41,037 nucleotides of DNA, taken from positions 1 to 41,037 of the forward strand of contig JAHDQF010000074.1 in the NCBI GenBank assembly GCA_018433945.1. Direction: 5' to 3'. The position numbers were made by a program, and so were the translations under genes. Of this stretch, positions 1-7,769 are shown one piece after another; position 1 is the stretch's first letter; each line of letters starts with the position of its first letter. Under the pieces are notes generated by a model. It was not told the origin of the DNA, did not search any database, and saw only the letters and a list, made by a program, of their open reading frames with translations. Origin of the DNA: Proteiniphilum sp. Its GTDB lineage: Bacteria; Bacteroidota; Bacteroidia; Bacteroidales; Dysgonomonadaceae.

Positions 1-138
1 AATTGCGCTTTCAGTGAAATTCATTTCAGTGGCCAGGTTCTTTATGGTGAGGCCGCTGATTCCGGAGGTTGTAAGCAGTTTTCCCGTTGCTTCAATAATC
101 TCCAACTGTCTCGGTTTTATCTCCATTTTTATTTCCAT
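1..138 (-). CDS. TetR-family transcriptional regulator, N-terminal part
   Basis: The leftward reading frame from the ATG at 138 (a second in-frame ATG is at 126) runs off the window edge after 46 codons. The visible residues include SGISGLTIKNLATEMNFTES, which fits helices 1-3 of a TetR-type helix-turn-helix (threonine-initiated second helix, then the recognition helix). The ligand-binding domain lies outside the window, so the effector is unknown. It lies 126 bp downstream of a small leftward gene (265-585), and a perfect 12-bp palindrome at 678-689 sits at that gene's predicted transcription start, so the two may form one autoregulated unit; that is inference. Confidence 0.75.
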   Translation of the reverse strand, partial: MEIKMEIKPRQLEIIEATGKLLTTSGISGLTIKNLATEMNFTESAI

Positions 139-264
139 TGCTTCTTCTTTTGAGTTTATATAGATCATTTAATCTGTCTTCTTTTGATATTTCTATTTAA
201 TTTTTATCCGGATTTATTCGAAATACTTGTCGGTAACCTATTTTTAGTGTTATCGTTTGATATT

Positions 265-585
265 TCAAAAATATGGGGGTGATAGATAAAGCGAATTAAG
301 TAGTCTATCTGTATCTGGCAGCTCGGCCGTTTTTACAACCATTCCGTATTTCAAAAACAGATCCTCTGTCTTTTTATCCATTTCTGACACATAAATTACA
401 CGTATATGTTTTCTTTGCAGAAATAGCAATAATTCTTCGGTTGAAACGAATTTATCCTTTATGTATATGGTTTCAACTCCAATCACCATATCATGATTCA
501 CATCAAAAATCACCAAAGTTTCTTTTTCATTTTCAATATTGGTGAGTCTTTCAGCTGAAATAAAGAATGCTTTTCTTTCAATCAT
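265..585 (-). CDS. Small hypothetical protein, possibly NifX/NafY-like fold
   Basis: A 106-residue soluble protein with no signal peptide or membrane segment. An N-terminal strand-rich half (LVIFDVNHDMVIGVETIYI) is followed by a helix and a strand (LLLFLQRKHIRVIYVSEMD), then a second helix and strand (LFLKYGMVVKT). That pattern, a loop naming a position followed by a short beta strand and a Gly-containing turn, recalls the dinitrogenase-cofactor (NifX/NafY) fold, but no diagnostic motif is present and the assignment is weak. It is the first gene after the palindromic operator at 678-689 and is followed by the TetR gene, which suggests control by that repressor. Confidence 0.55.
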   Translation of the reverse strand: MIERKAFFISAERLTNIENEKETLVIFDVNHDMVIGVETIYIKDKFVSTEELLLFLQRKHIRVIYVSEMDKKTEDLFLKYGMVVKTAELPDTDRLLNSLYLSPPYF

Positions 586-619
586 ATACCCGTGATTTTA
601 CTTGTTCTTCGACATGCAA

Positions 620-638
620 ATCCATTCGGTGAATGGAT
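620..638 (-). other. 8-bp stem hairpin in the 5' leader
   Basis: The arms ATCCATTC (620-627) and GAATGGAT (631-638) pair perfectly around a 3-nt loop. This lies in the predicted ~100-nt leader of the leftward 265-585 gene. There is no T-run beside it, so it is not an intrinsic terminator. The rest of the gene-free stretch 586-993 shows nothing else apart from the -7 boxes listed. Confidence 0.35.
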
Positions 639-677
639 GAAAATATCGCTATTGTAGATTTCCTTTTGAATAAGTAA

Positions 678-700
678 GTGAACGTTCACATACAAAAATA
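678..700 (-). promoter_or_regulatory. Predicted promoter with 12-bp palindromic operator
   Basis: Reading leftward, a Bacteroidota-type -7 box TATTTTTG (700-693) is followed at once by the perfect palindrome GTGAACGTTCAC (689-678), which would cover the transcription start. Symmetric half-sites of the TGAAC type are common for TetR-family repressors, and a TetR gene is the second gene downstream. No good -33 TTTG is visible at the usual 19-21 bp spacing. Confidence 0.5.
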
Positions 701-955
701 CAACTGGAATCTTTGAAAAGATATCTTATTTGATTTATTTAACCTGACTTTATGTATTATTAACGTTGAATTCGAATGAAAAACAGACTATAATAGGAAA
801 AGTTGTATCTCTTCTTTGGTGAATATAATGGATGACCGTTGCATGCACCGACGGAAAATGGAATAATGATGCTGCGATGTAGCTAGTGATGTATACAAGT
901 GCTAAAATCATTTTTTTGACTAAAAAAACAGACGCTGGTTAAACAAAAAAAGCAG

Positions 956-963
956 TATCTTTG
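956..963 (+). promoter_or_regulatory. -7 box (TATCTTTG) before the HAD gene
   Basis: A perfect TAnnTTTG element 30 bp upstream of the ATG at 994. No convincing -33 TTTG is present at the right spacing, so this rests on the -7 box and its position alone. Confidence 0.45.
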
Positions 964-993
964 GGGTCGAATTGAAATTCAACAAACAGCAGC

Positions 994-1632
994 ATGGGAC
1001 AACTGAAAAATATTGTGTTCGACTTTGGAGGGGTGCTGATCGACTGGAGTCCTGTTTATCTCTATCGACAAGTCTTTGAAACAGAGGAAGAGATGAACTA
1101 TTTCCTGGAGCATGTTTGTCGCTACGACTGGAATCTGCTGCAGGATGCAGGACGCCCCCTGGATGAAGGTATCCGCCTTCTGCAGGAAAAACATCCGGAG
1201 TATGCCGAGGAGATCGGTTACTATTACGGCCGATGGGATGAGATGCTGGGAGGAACCATTGAAAAGAATGTGCGGCTTGTGGAACCGCTCAAAGCACGAT
1301 ACCGGGTTTATGGCCTCACCAACTGGTCGGCAGAAACACTTCCGCTGGCAATGGAGCGGTATGATTTTTTCTCCCTGTTAGACGGAATAGTGGTATCAGG
1401 AGAGGAGAAGATCGTCAAGCCTGACCCGGCATTGTACCGGATATTGCTGGAGCGGTATGGACTCAAAGCAGAAGAGTCACTTTTTATCGATGACAATGCC
1501 GCCAACATCGAAACAGCAGAGATATTGGGATTTCATACAGTGCATCTCACTCCCGATCTGGATCTGGAAGCCTTTCTGAAAGAGCAGGGTATCCTTTCCA
1601 AGGAGACCCCCAAAGCACCAGCCCAGGTGTAA
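994..1632 (+). CDS. HAD-superfamily phosphatase (YihX-like)
   Basis: A 212-residue cytoplasmic protein of the haloacid dehalogenase superfamily with all four motifs. Motif I is FDFGGVLID with nucleophile Asp10. Motif II is the Thr109/Asn110 pair in GLTNWS. The motif III lysine is Lys142 in VKPDP. Motif IV is FIDDN with Asp166/Asp167, which bind Mg2+. The helical insert between motifs I and II is a C1-type cap. The FDFGG form and length fit the YihX group of sugar-phosphate phosphatases, but substrate cannot be read from sequence. The gene stands alone; the start at 994 is the first ATG after the -7 box at 956-963. Confidence 0.85.
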   Translation: MGQLKNIVFDFGGVLIDWSPVYLYRQVFETEEEMNYFLEHVCRYDWNLLQDAGRPLDEGIRLLQEKHPEYAEEIGYYYGRWDEMLGGTIEKNVRLVEPLKARYRVYGLTNWSAETLPLAMERYDFFSLLDGIVVSGEEKIVKPDPALYRILLERYGLKAEESLFIDDNAANIETAEILGFHTVHLTPDLDLEAFLKEQGILSKETPKAPAQV

Positions 1633-1698
1633 TCATCTGCTTCAGCACATCTGTCGTATCTTATTGACTGAGATGGCATGATGATATTTTAACCAATC

Positions 1699-1733
1699 TT
1701 GCGCATCTCCTATTCAATATTTAACTACCTTTG
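1699..1733 (+). promoter_or_regulatory. Predicted metK promoter
   Basis: TTG at 1699-1701 and a perfect -7 box TACCTTTG at 1726-1733. The 24-bp spacing is longer than the usual 19-21, so the -7 is the stronger part. The predicted transcript would start about 1740, directly before the riboswitch. Confidence 0.5.
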
Positions 1734-1745
1734 CAGCCGTGAAGA

Positions 1746-1801
1746 TGATGTGGACAGATTTGAACTGCTTGCAACCACAGAAAAAAATGCTAAAACGATA
1801 A
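1746..1801 (+). ncRNA. SAM-II-type riboswitch in the metK leader
   Basis: A P1 stem TGTGG (1749-1753) / CCACA (1775-1779) encloses a loop reading AGATTTGAACTGCTTGCAA. It is followed by an A-rich linker and ATGCTAAAACG. This matches the known SAM-II layout: a short P1, an L1 loop of the GATTTAACCGTATTGCA kind, then a 3' GCTAAAA segment that folds back into a pseudoknot. SAM-II occurs in Alphaproteobacteria and Bacteroidota before methionine/SAM genes, which fits metK. The identification is by eye. Unusually, about 160 nt separate it from the metK start. Confidence 0.75.
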
Positions 1802-1883
1802 ATGCATTTCTCTTTCTCCTACTTGCTCAGATCTTCCTGTTCCCCTCATTCATTTTTTGACATTTTAATTATTTTCGGGCAAT

Positions 1884-1925
1884 ACTGTTCCCAATACTGT
1901 TTCGTGATAAAATGCACGGAACAGT
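1884..1925 (+). promoter_or_regulatory. Mutually exclusive hairpins between riboswitch and metK
   Basis: ACTGTTTCGTG (1896-1906) pairs with CACGGAACAGT (1915-1925): 11 bp, one G-U, 8-nt loop. The upstream near-copy ACTGTTCC (1884-1891) can pair with the same 3' arm GGAACAGT. The two 5' arms come from a tandem repeat (AATACTGTTCCC / AATACTGTTTCG). There is no U-run, so any control would act on translation or stability, not intrinsic termination. A role as expression platform is inference. Confidence 0.4.
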
Positions 1926-1961
1926 CAGTGAATGAAAATCCCGCTGCTAAATTTACATCAT

Positions 1962-3254
1962 ATGAATTATCTTTTTACCTCAGAATCGGTCTCGGAAGGA
2001 CATCCCGATAAGGTGGCCGATCAGATCTCGGATGCTTTGCTGGATGAGTTCCTGGCATATGATCCCCAATCAAAGGTAGCCTGTGAGACACTGGTGACCA
2101 CCGGTCAGGTGGTCCTTGCCGGTGAAGTGAAGTCAAAAGCCTATGTAGATGTGGCGGAGGTGGCACGTCAGGTGATTGCAAAAGTTGGTTATACCAGGAG
2201 TGAATACCGCTTTGAAGCGGAGTCATGTGGGGTCTTTTCCAGTATCCACGAACAGTCAGACGATATCAACCGCGGTGTGGATGCCGAGGTGCAGGGTGCA
2301 GGTGACCAGGGGATGATGTTTGGCTATGCCACCAATGAGACGGAGAGTTATATGCCGCTGCCCATTGACCTGAGTCATGCGCTTGTGCAGGAGCTGGCCA
2401 ACATCCGCAAGAACCAGCCGGATCTCATGCCCTATCTGAGGCCCGATGCCAAATCGCAGGTGACGGTTGAGTATAGCGAAGAGGGGGTCCCCCTGCGCAT
2501 CGATACCATTGTGATCTCCACTCAGCACGATGAGTTTGAACAGCCGCGCAACGACTGCGAAGAGGCGCAGTTGGAAGCCGACAGGAAGATGCAGTCGCGC
2601 ATCCGGTCGGACGTGAAGACGATTCTGATCCCGCGTGTGAAAGCGCAATACAGGGGGAGAAAGGATATTCACAAGCTGTTCGAGGGGGAGATAACCTATC
2701 ATGTCAATCCAACCGGTAAGTTTGTGATTGGTGGCCCCCATGGCGATACCGGTCTCACCGGGAGGAAGATCATCGTCGACACCTATGGCGGGAAAGCGCC
2801 GCACGGTGGGGGTGCTTTCTCCGGGAAGGATCCCTCGAAAGTGGACCGGTCGGCAGCCTATGCAGCCCGATATATAGCCAAGAACATGGTGGCAGCCGGT
2901 GTTGCTGATGAGATGCTGATACAGCTCTCCTATGCCATCGGCGTGGAGAAACCAATCAGTGTCTTTGTGAATACATTCGGGAAGAGCAACGTGAAGTTGC
3001 CGGACGGGGAGATCGCCAAAAAAATCAGCACCATGTTTGATCTGAGTCCCCGCGCCATTGAAAGGGAGTTGAAGCTGCGCAATCCCATCTATTTTGAAAC
3101 TGCATCCTATGGACATATGGGACGTACACCGCAGAAAGTGAAAAAGGAATTCAACTCCCGCTATATGAAAGAGCCGATCAGGATGGAGGTTGAACTATTT
3201 ACCTGGGAGGCACTGAATCATGTGGAGACGATCAGAAAAGAATTCGGATTATAG
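1962..3254 (+). CDS. metK: S-adenosylmethionine synthase
   Basis: Makes S-adenosylmethionine from methionine and ATP in the cytoplasm. The 430-residue product opens with [18 protein letters not shown], the N-terminal metal/ATP-binding signature, then has GAGDQG (about 112-117) and the glycine-rich GGGAFSGKD loop (about 282-290), all diagnostic of MetK. The length is that of the longer Bacteroidota form. An upstream ATG at 1932 would add ten residues without family support, so 1962 is chosen. The SAM-II-type riboswitch in its leader would give feedback control by the enzyme's own product. DUF4271-hemD follow from a separate promoter. Confidence 0.97.
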   Translation: MNYLFTSESVSEGHPDKVADQISDALLDEFLAYDPQSKVACETLVTTGQVVLAGEVKSKAYVDVAEVARQVIAKVGYTRSEYRFEAESCGVFSSIHEQSDDINRGVDAEVQGAGDQGMMFGYATNETESYMPLPIDLSHALVQELANIRKNQPDLMPYLRPDAKSQVTVEYSEEGVPLRIDTIVISTQHDEFEQPRNDCEEAQLEADRKMQSRIRSDVKTILIPRVKAQYRGRKDIHKLFEGEITYHVNPTGKFVIGGPHGDTGLTGRKIIVDTYGGKAPHGGGAFSGKDPSKVDRSAAYAARYIAKNMVAAGVADEMLIQLSYAIGVEKPISVFVNTFGKSNVKLPDGEIAKKISTMFDLSPRAIERELKLRNPIYFETASYGHMGRTPQKVKKEFNSRYMKEPIRMEVELFTWEALNHVETIRKEFGL

Positions 3255-3270
3255 TGTACTTGTCTGTTTG

Positions 3271-3305
3271 TTTGATAAGAATACCCAAAAAGAGTCGTAA
3301 CTTTG
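3271..3305 (+). promoter_or_regulatory. Predicted promoter for DUF4271-hemD
   Basis: TTTG (3271-3274) and TAACTTTG (3298-3305) separated by 23 bp. The -7 box ends 24 bp before the ATG at 3330. Both elements match the Bacteroidota consensus; the spacing is slightly long. Confidence 0.5.
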
Positions 3306-3329
3306 TGGCAAGTGACCTGATGATTAAGG

Positions 3330-4229
3330 ATGCGACAACTGACCATCATTCCCGATACTGTTTCATCCCTTCCCTTTCACCTGATGAGAGCCGAAGAGGA
3401 TTCTCTCATGTCTCTCCCCTTGCAACCTCACTTCGGAGCATTCGAATATCTTCCCACAGACAGCAGCCGACTTTACTTCGTGGCTGATACAGTGACAGGC
3501 CGATCCCTGCAGATGCTCAGCGGATTTCATGCCGGCGATCCGCTACCCTTTTCACCCCTGCTACAGGGGTTCTTTTTTCTGCTCTTATTGCTCGGCCTGC
3601 TCTTGTTTGCCATCTTCTGCCGTACGGAGAGCCGCTCTTTTCAGGGCAGTTTCAGGAATCTTTTTACAGTGGGCAGATCAACGCCCCTGCTCAGAAAGGA
3701 GCAGGTGACAACAACCGAAACATGGGGTGAGCTTTTCTTGATTTTCCAGACTGTGATGATTGTCAGTATGTTGGTTTTTCAAGGTTTGTGGAATAAGGGG
3801 GTCTCAGCATTTGAAATTGGCAATCAACTGGAGCTGTTTGTATCGATCATGGGTGTGCTGACCCTTCTTACAGTTTTGAAAGTGCTTTCATACAGGGTGA
3901 TAGGAACATTCTTTCTCTCCGCTGACCTGAAAAATTGGGTCAAACAGTATACCCGGATGCTGGAACTGATTGGAGTTGTTCTGTTTCTGCCGGCTGTCTG
4001 TTTTATCTTCCTGCCGGAATGGGAAAAGCTACTGTTGATCTTCTTCGTTCTCATTTTTCTGATCACCCGTCTGGTCATAATCATCGGGTTATTAAATATT
4101 TTTGTTAAAAATAAAATCGGAGGGTTCTATTTTTTTGTGTATCTTTGCGGCACTGAAATTGCGCCCTGGTTGATACTCTCTAAAGGAGTCCTTTCAATGA
4201 TAAATATTGCTGGAATAAATATTATATGA
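3330..4229 (+). CDS. DUF4271 integral membrane protein
   Basis: A 299-residue protein with a polar N-terminal ~75 residues followed by about six hydrophobic segments, near residues 78-98, 137-155, 168-190, 210-228, 232-258 and 265-285. The C-terminal FFVYLCGTEIAPWLILSKG block is the conserved end of the DUF4271 family of Bacteroidota membrane proteins. These are usually encoded just before uroporphyrinogen-III synthase. Here its stop overlaps the hemD start by 4 bp (ATGA), so the two are translationally coupled. The biochemical role of the family is not known; the link to haem synthesis is by context only. Confidence 0.85.
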   Translation: MRQLTIIPDTVSSLPFHLMRAEEDSLMSLPLQPHFGAFEYLPTDSSRLYFVADTVTGRSLQMLSGFHAGDPLPFSPLLQGFFFLLLLLGLLLFAIFCRTESRSFQGSFRNLFTVGRSTPLLRKEQVTTTETWGELFLIFQTVMIVSMLVFQGLWNKGVSAFEIGNQLELFVSIMGVLTLLTVLKVLSYRVIGTFFLSADLKNWVKQYTRMLELIGVVLFLPAVCFIFLPEWEKLLLIFFVLIFLITRLVIIIGLLNIFVKNKIGGFYFFVYLCGTEIAPWLILSKGVLSMINIAGINII

Positions 4230-4990
4230 ACGCCCGGAAAGTAAAAAAAATACTGATTTCACAGCCCAAGCCAAACAGCGAGAAATCGCCCTATTATGAT
4301 CTCGCCGAGAAGTATCATCTGGAGATCCACTTTTACCCCTTTATCAAGGTTGAACGTGTCTCATTGAAAGAGTTTCGGCAGCAACGAATCAATATCCTCG
4401 ATTACACGGCTATTATTTTTACAGCTCGTACCGCTGTAGATAAGTTTTTCTCCATTTGCGAAGAGATGAAGATTACCATCCCCGAAACCATGAAGTATTT
4501 CTGTGTGTCGGAGACTGTTGCGCTCTATCTGCAGAAGTATATCCTTTACCGGAAGAGGCGGATTTTTTTTAGCCAGACCGGTAAAATAGACGGACTCAGC
4601 ATTGCTTTCACCAAGCATGCCAAGGAGAAGTTTCTTTTACCCGTTCCGGAGGAGCACAACGATGAGATCTCTAACTTTCTCGATGAGAAAAAGATCAATT
4701 ATACCAAAAGTGTGATGTACCGAACCGTCAGCAATCAATTTGAGCCGGGTGAGAAGCTCGATTATGACATGATCATCTTCTTCAGCCCGTTGGGCGTTCA
4801 TTCACTCCTTACCAATTTCCCTGACTTCAAACAGGGTGACATGGCCATCGGTTGTTTTGGCGGCACAACAGCCAAAACGGTGGAGGAGTTAGGTCTGCGT
4901 CTCGATTGTGTGGCTCCGCAGCCCGATTATCCTTCCATGGCAGCGGCACTGGAAGCATTCATCAAGGAGAACCACAAGAACCACAACTGA
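4226..4990 (+). CDS. hemD: Uroporphyrinogen-III synthase
   Basis: Cyclises hydroxymethylbilane to uroporphyrinogen III in tetrapyrrole synthesis. The 254-residue product has the two-lobed HemD pattern: an N-terminal KILISQPKP strand, IIFTARTAVDKFF (the family's conserved 'S/T-x-A-V' loop), a second lobe with YRTVSN and IIFFSPLGVHSLL, and the terminal IGCFGGTTAKTVEELG loop. HemD is poorly conserved, so the call rests on these loops, the length and the DUF4271 partner. A perfect TATCTTTG at 4140-4147 inside the upstream gene might give it an internal promoter, but there is no -33 partner. Confidence 0.88.
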   Translation: MNARKVKKILISQPKPNSEKSPYYDLAEKYHLEIHFYPFIKVERVSLKEFRQQRINILDYTAIIFTARTAVDKFFSICEEMKITIPETMKYFCVSETVALYLQKYILYRKRRIFFSQTGKIDGLSIAFTKHAKEKFLLPVPEEHNDEISNFLDEKKINYTKSVMYRTVSNQFEPGEKLDYDMIIFFSPLGVHSLLTNFPDFKQGDMAIGCFGGTTAKTVEELGLRLDCVAPQPDYPSMAAALEAFIKENHKNHN

Positions 4991-5014
4991 CTCAGCTGAA
5001 GAGTCTCTCTCCGG

Positions 5015-5060
5015 GTAAAAAGGGGAGCCGGTGAATTGTCGCGAACAAATTCACCGGCTC
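5015..5060 (-). terminator. Intrinsic terminator after tatD
   Basis: A 13-bp perfect stem, GAGCCGGTGAATT (5025-5037) and AATTCACCGGCTC (5048-5060), with a 10-nt loop. Read leftward the stem is followed by CCCTTTTTAC, so it terminates the leftward rnpA-yidD-tatD transcript. On the + strand there is no T-run, so it would at most weakly stop the convergent hemD transcript. Confidence 0.8.
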
Positions 5061-5089
5061 TCTTGGTTAATAATCCAGCTTGAAAACAA

Positions 5090-5791
5090 CTATTCCGACT
5101 CCTCCTCCTGGTCGGGGTACCAGGTTCTGGGCACCTCCAGTGTCGGGAATACCTTTCTGACATTCTTTGCGATGCGCAGTGAGAATTGCTCCGGGTCCAT
5201 GTTGAGGGAACGGGCAGCCTGCTGGTATATATCGCGGATCGACATCTCATCCTCATCGGTTTCGCAGAAGAGCGCATCGAGCGGTATCAATTGCATTGAG
5301 GCCACATTGATCTGGTCACCTACCGAGAAAAGGAATCCCTCCCGAATCAACTGCTCTGTCAACTCGGGCTTGCCGTGATAACCATGGATGATCCAGGGTT
5401 GTGTGGGACGGGTCTCACGTCTCACCCGTATCAGTTCCTCCCATGCTTTCACACAGTGGATAATCACCGGTTTACGGAGCCTCTCCGACAGCTCGATATG
5501 CCTCTTGAAGACCGGGATTTGTATCTCGAAAGCGGGTCCTTTGAGTCGGTCCAACCCGGTTTCGCCGATAGCGATGATGCGTGGGTTGGGTGCGATCTCG
5601 TTCAGATAGGCCATCTGTGTGTCACTGTCTTCCGAGTACCAGGGATGGATGCCACAGGAGAAAGCGTGACGGTTGTATGATTCTTTGGCTACTTCAAACT
5701 CAAGGGGGTATACATCGAAGATACACGAGTGATAGGGATCATCGTCTTCCTCGAGAAAAATCTGGTGTGTGTGTACGTCGTAATATTCCAT
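5090..5791 (-). CDS. TatD-family metal-dependent hydrolase
   Basis: A 233-residue TIM-barrel hydrolase of the amidohydrolase superfamily. The N-terminal YDVHTH motif (His7, His9) supplies the first two metal ligands. IAIGETGLDRL gives the conserved Glu, and VIIHCVKAWEEL and WIIHGYHG the next histidines. SVGDQI and FCETDEDE carry the late acidic residues. TatD proteins are metal-dependent nucleases or hydrolases acting on DNA ends; this shorter form is common in Bacteroidota and its substrate is not certain. It starts 3 bp after the yidD stop and is probably the last gene of the rnpA-yidD-tatD operon, followed by a strong terminator. Confidence 0.88.
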   Translation of the reverse strand: MEYYDVHTHQIFLEEDDDPYHSCIFDVYPLEFEVAKESYNRHAFSCGIHPWYSEDSDTQMAYLNEIAPNPRIIAIGETGLDRLKGPAFEIQIPVFKRHIELSERLRKPVIIHCVKAWEELIRVRRETRPTQPWIIHGYHGKPELTEQLIREGFLFSVGDQINVASMQLIPLDALFCETDEDEMSIRDIYQQAARSLNMDPEQFSLRIAKNVRKVFPTLEVPRTWYPDQEEESE

Positions 5792-5794
5792 ACG

Positions 5795-6067
5795 TTATTG
5801 TTCCTCTGCTTTCGACTTCTCTTTCCGGCGAAGGGGTTCCGGTACGGGATCGTAACCCGACCCTCCCCAGGGATTGCAACTCAATATGCGCTTTGCTGAC
5901 AAGTAGAACCCTCTGAAAGGCCCATGTTTCTTCAATGCTTCAATCGTATACTGCGAACAGGTAGGGGTGTAACGACAGCTGGGTGGCATGAGCGGAGAGA
6001 TGGCAGCCCGATAGAAATAGACGGGAAGCAATAATATCCACGTCAATAAAGCTTTGAATGGTTTCAC
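5795..6067 (-). CDS. yidD: Membrane protein insertion efficiency factor YidD
   Basis: A 90-residue protein with an N-terminal amphipathic segment ([20 protein letters not shown]) and the hallmark [15 protein letters not shown] motif (residues 31-45). It ends with the GGSGYDPVP block typical of YidD. The family assists YidC/Sec-dependent insertion of inner-membrane proteins. Its ATG overlaps the rnpA stop by 4 bp, the usual rnpA-yidD coupling, and tatD follows immediately. Confidence 0.95.
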   Translation of the reverse strand: MKPFKALLTWILLLPVYFYRAAISPLMPPSCRYTPTCSQYTIEALKKHGPFRGFYLSAKRILSCNPWGGSGYDPVPEPLRRKEKSKAEEQ

Positions 6068-6468
6068 GCTGTTGTTGGTTGATTGATTCTTTCCAGTTCC
6101 CTGATCGCTTTCACGATCCCTTTCTCTACCGTGTCAAAATCACTCAATTCGTCTTTTACATAGATGAAAGCGACGTCTATATATCCCTCTTTCCGGAGCA
6201 GCGCATCTTCAATCAGATGTTTGTTCAATCGATAGGCTTCTCTTACAAGCCTTTTCATCCTGTTACGATGCACTGCCGATTTAAGCCTCTTTTTAGGAAT
6301 GCTGATCAGTACCGACAGCGGCATTGCGCGGGAATGAGCTGTTTCCAGAAAAACTACCCGGAAAGGGTATGCCATAAAGGAACGGCCTTGGGTAAAGAGG
6401 GTTTCTATCCTTTTTTCACCGGTGACACGTTCTTCTTTTGTAAACTTATAGCATACCCCTTCATTCAT
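6064..6468 (-). CDS. rnpA: Ribonuclease P protein component
   Basis: The protein subunit of RNase P, which helps the catalytic RNA remove 5' leaders from pre-tRNA. From the ATG at 6468 it has 134 residues, with [17 protein letters not shown] at the N-terminus and the family signature [16 protein letters not shown] near the middle. Longer versions starting upstream (6480, 6495) are unlikely because the -7 box at 6511-6504 places the transcription start at about 6497. rpmH, usually next to rnpA, is not here, as is common in Bacteroidota. It overlaps yidD by 4 bp. Confidence 0.93.
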   Translation of the reverse strand: MNEGVCYKFTKEERVTGEKRIETLFTQGRSFMAYPFRVVFLETAHSRAMPLSVLISIPKKRLKSAVHRNRMKRLVREAYRLNKHLIEDALLRKEGYIDVAFIYVKDELSDFDTVEKGIVKAIRELERINQPTTA

Positions 6469-6503
6469 AGATAAAAGCATTCCTCCGAAAGCCATTACGC
6501 TGG

Positions 6504-6511
6504 CAAAGATA
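6504..6511 (-). promoter_or_regulatory. -7 box (TATCTTTG) of the rnpA operon
   Basis: A perfect leftward TAnnTTTG element 36 bp before the rnpA ATG. It decides the rnpA start, because longer open-frame starts would lie at or before the predicted transcription start. The -33 region reads TTTCC, only a partial match. Confidence 0.5.
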
Positions 6512-6574
6512 ATTGTTTTTGGAAATAAAATGGGCCTTTTCAAAAAAAATAGTGCAAATAGAAAGAGTGGAAGA

Positions 6575-7198
6575 TTATTTGCGTCCGAAGTCCGCGGGAA
6601 TTTCGCCCCATAATTTTGTTTCCCATTTGAGAACCGGATTTGTATAGCTGTTTTCTCGAAGCCATTTTTCAGCACGGGCTATCAGCTCAAAAAGGGGTTT
6701 GTTGCGTTCCGACTCTGTTTGTTTGGTGTTGCATTTCTTTTTGGCAACCCATTTGATGGCATTTACACTGTCGGAATAGACGGGAATTTTTTTGCCAATT
6801 TTCTTCAACAGTGCCAGCGCATGCACAATTGCCAGAAACTCACCGATGTTGTTTGTGCCTCCTACCAGCGGTCCCACATGAAAGATCTGCCGATTATCCG
6901 CCACATAAACACCGCGGTATTCCATTAATCCGGGATTGCCGCTGCAGGCAGCGTCAACAGCGATACTCTCTTTTACAATTTTTCCGGCCGTTGCAGGAGC
7001 ATCGGTTGCTTTTGTTTTTTTAGGGTTCAGATGTCTCCAGGGATTCTCTGAGAATGCTTTTTCAGCCTCTTCCCGTGTAGGAAAAGATTTGTACCGCGCA
7101 TTCCCGAATCCCGAAACCTGAGTCTTACATTCCTCCCACGACGCGTATATGCCCGGCTTTAAGCCCTGCCAAACAACATAGAATTTCTTTTGCGCCAT
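6575..7198 (-). CDS. rnhA: Ribonuclease HI with N-terminal viroplasmin domain
   Basis: Hydrolyses the RNA strand of RNA-DNA hybrids. The 207-residue product starts with a viroplasmin/caulimovirus-type domain (KKFYVVWQGLKPGIYASWEE, to about residue 48), which binds hybrids in eukaryotic RNase H1. A linker leads to an RNase H fold with IAVDAACSGNPG (first Asp), NIGEFLAIVHAL (Glu), PVYSDSVNAIKWV (second Asp) and the terminal GEIPADFGRK. This architecture is standard for Bacteroidota type-1 RNase H. The ATG at 7198 is chosen because the viroplasmin domain begins right after it; nine upstream residues from 7225 have no family support. Confidence 0.92.
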   Translation of the reverse strand: MAQKKFYVVWQGLKPGIYASWEECKTQVSGFGNARYKSFPTREEAEKAFSENPWRHLNPKKTKATDAPATAGKIVKESIAVDAACSGNPGLMEYRGVYVADNRQIFHVGPLVGGTNNIGEFLAIVHALALLKKIGKKIPVYSDSVNAIKWVAKKKCNTKQTESERNKPLFELIARAEKWLRENSYTNPVLKWETKLWGEIPADFGRK

Positions 7199-7211
7199 GA
7201 CAATCACCCTT

Positions 7212-7667
7212 TCACATCGATTCAAATATGTAGGGTGTAGGTTCCTCTTCCGTTGCCGGGTTCAACGGTATTGTTTCAATGGAGACAATACTGTCTACGA
7301 TAAACTTGGTGTTGCCACGCCAGGGTGGTGATCCAAAATATTCCTTGTAGTGAAGCTGTACCATTTTGCCACCCGCTACCATTAACTGATTCGCGAGATC
7401 CTCGTCTGCTACCGAAAAAACAAACTGATTCGATTGTAATTCGTCCGGTTCATCGGCGTAAGAACCTGATTCTATCAGCTCGCCTTCGTAAGTTTTAAAG
7501 ACAACTCCTTTGTTTACAAGGTAGTTTAGTTCACCGGATTTTACACCCGTAGTGTATACGTAATAGTATCGCACGTAAACAAAAATACCAAGTGCCAGGA
7601 TCAATATGCCGAGAAACCATCTCAGGCCCTTACGGCTCTTTTTCTTTTTTGGGGTCAGATCATCCAT
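7212..7667 (-). CDS. Hypothetical single-pass membrane protein
   Basis: A 151-residue protein with a very basic N-terminus (KKKKSRKG), one membrane segment (about residues 17-37) and a ~110-residue extracytoplasmic domain rich in beta strands, ending in TPYIFESM. No catalytic motif is visible and I do not recognise a named family, though proteins of this shape beside RNase H are seen in Bacteroidota. The start at 7667 (or 7673) is preferred to 7691 because the -7 box at 7696-7689 puts the transcription start near 7682. It lies 13 bp upstream of rnhA and probably shares its transcript. Confidence 0.7.
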   Translation of the reverse strand: MDDLTPKKKKSRKGLRWFLGILILALGIFVYVRYYYVYTTGVKSGELNYLVNKGVVFKTYEGELIESGSYADEPDELQSNQFVFSVADEDLANQLMVAGGKMVQLHYKEYFGSPPWRGNTKFIVDSIVSIETIPLNPATEEEPTPYIFESM

Positions 7668-7688
7668 AATCATCAATATGTTAGGTTG

Positions 7689-7696
7689 CAAAGATA
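7689..7696 (-). promoter_or_regulatory. -7 box (TATCTTTG), leftward
   Basis: A perfect -7 element reading leftward, with TTTC about 21 bp upstream as a weak -33. It would drive the membrane-protein gene and rnhA and is back to back with the rightward -7 box at 7760-7767. Confidence 0.5.
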
Positions 7697-7759
7697 CCTC
7701 TTTTTTGACATTTTATGGAAATTGTGGAATAAAATACCGGATAAATCTCCCAATTTAGC

Positions 7760-7767
7760 TATATTTG
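7760..7767 (+). promoter_or_regulatory. -7 box (TATATTTG) at the head of repeat copy 1
   Basis: A perfect TAnnTTTG element; transcription would start near 7774, where the composite repeat begins. If used, the whole repeat becomes a ~230-nt 5' leader of the C1B peptidase mRNA. No -33 match was found. Confidence 0.4.
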
Positions 7768-7769
7768 TT

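Noticed and set aside
1802-2011. A 69-codon frame in the metK leader.
   Set aside because: It overlaps the metK start in another frame and has no protein-like features or start context.
2256-3116. A 286-codon open frame antisense to metK, and similar long antisense frames at 9185-10111 and 13020-14054.
   Set aside because: They lie wholly inside well-supported genes, have His/Gly/Arg-rich composition typical of shadow frames and show no recognisable motifs.
4140-4147. Internal promoter for hemD (perfect TATCTTTG).
   Set aside because: It lies in the conserved VYLCG-coding part of the DUF4271 gene and lacks a -33 element at usable spacing; hemD is already coupled to the upstream gene.
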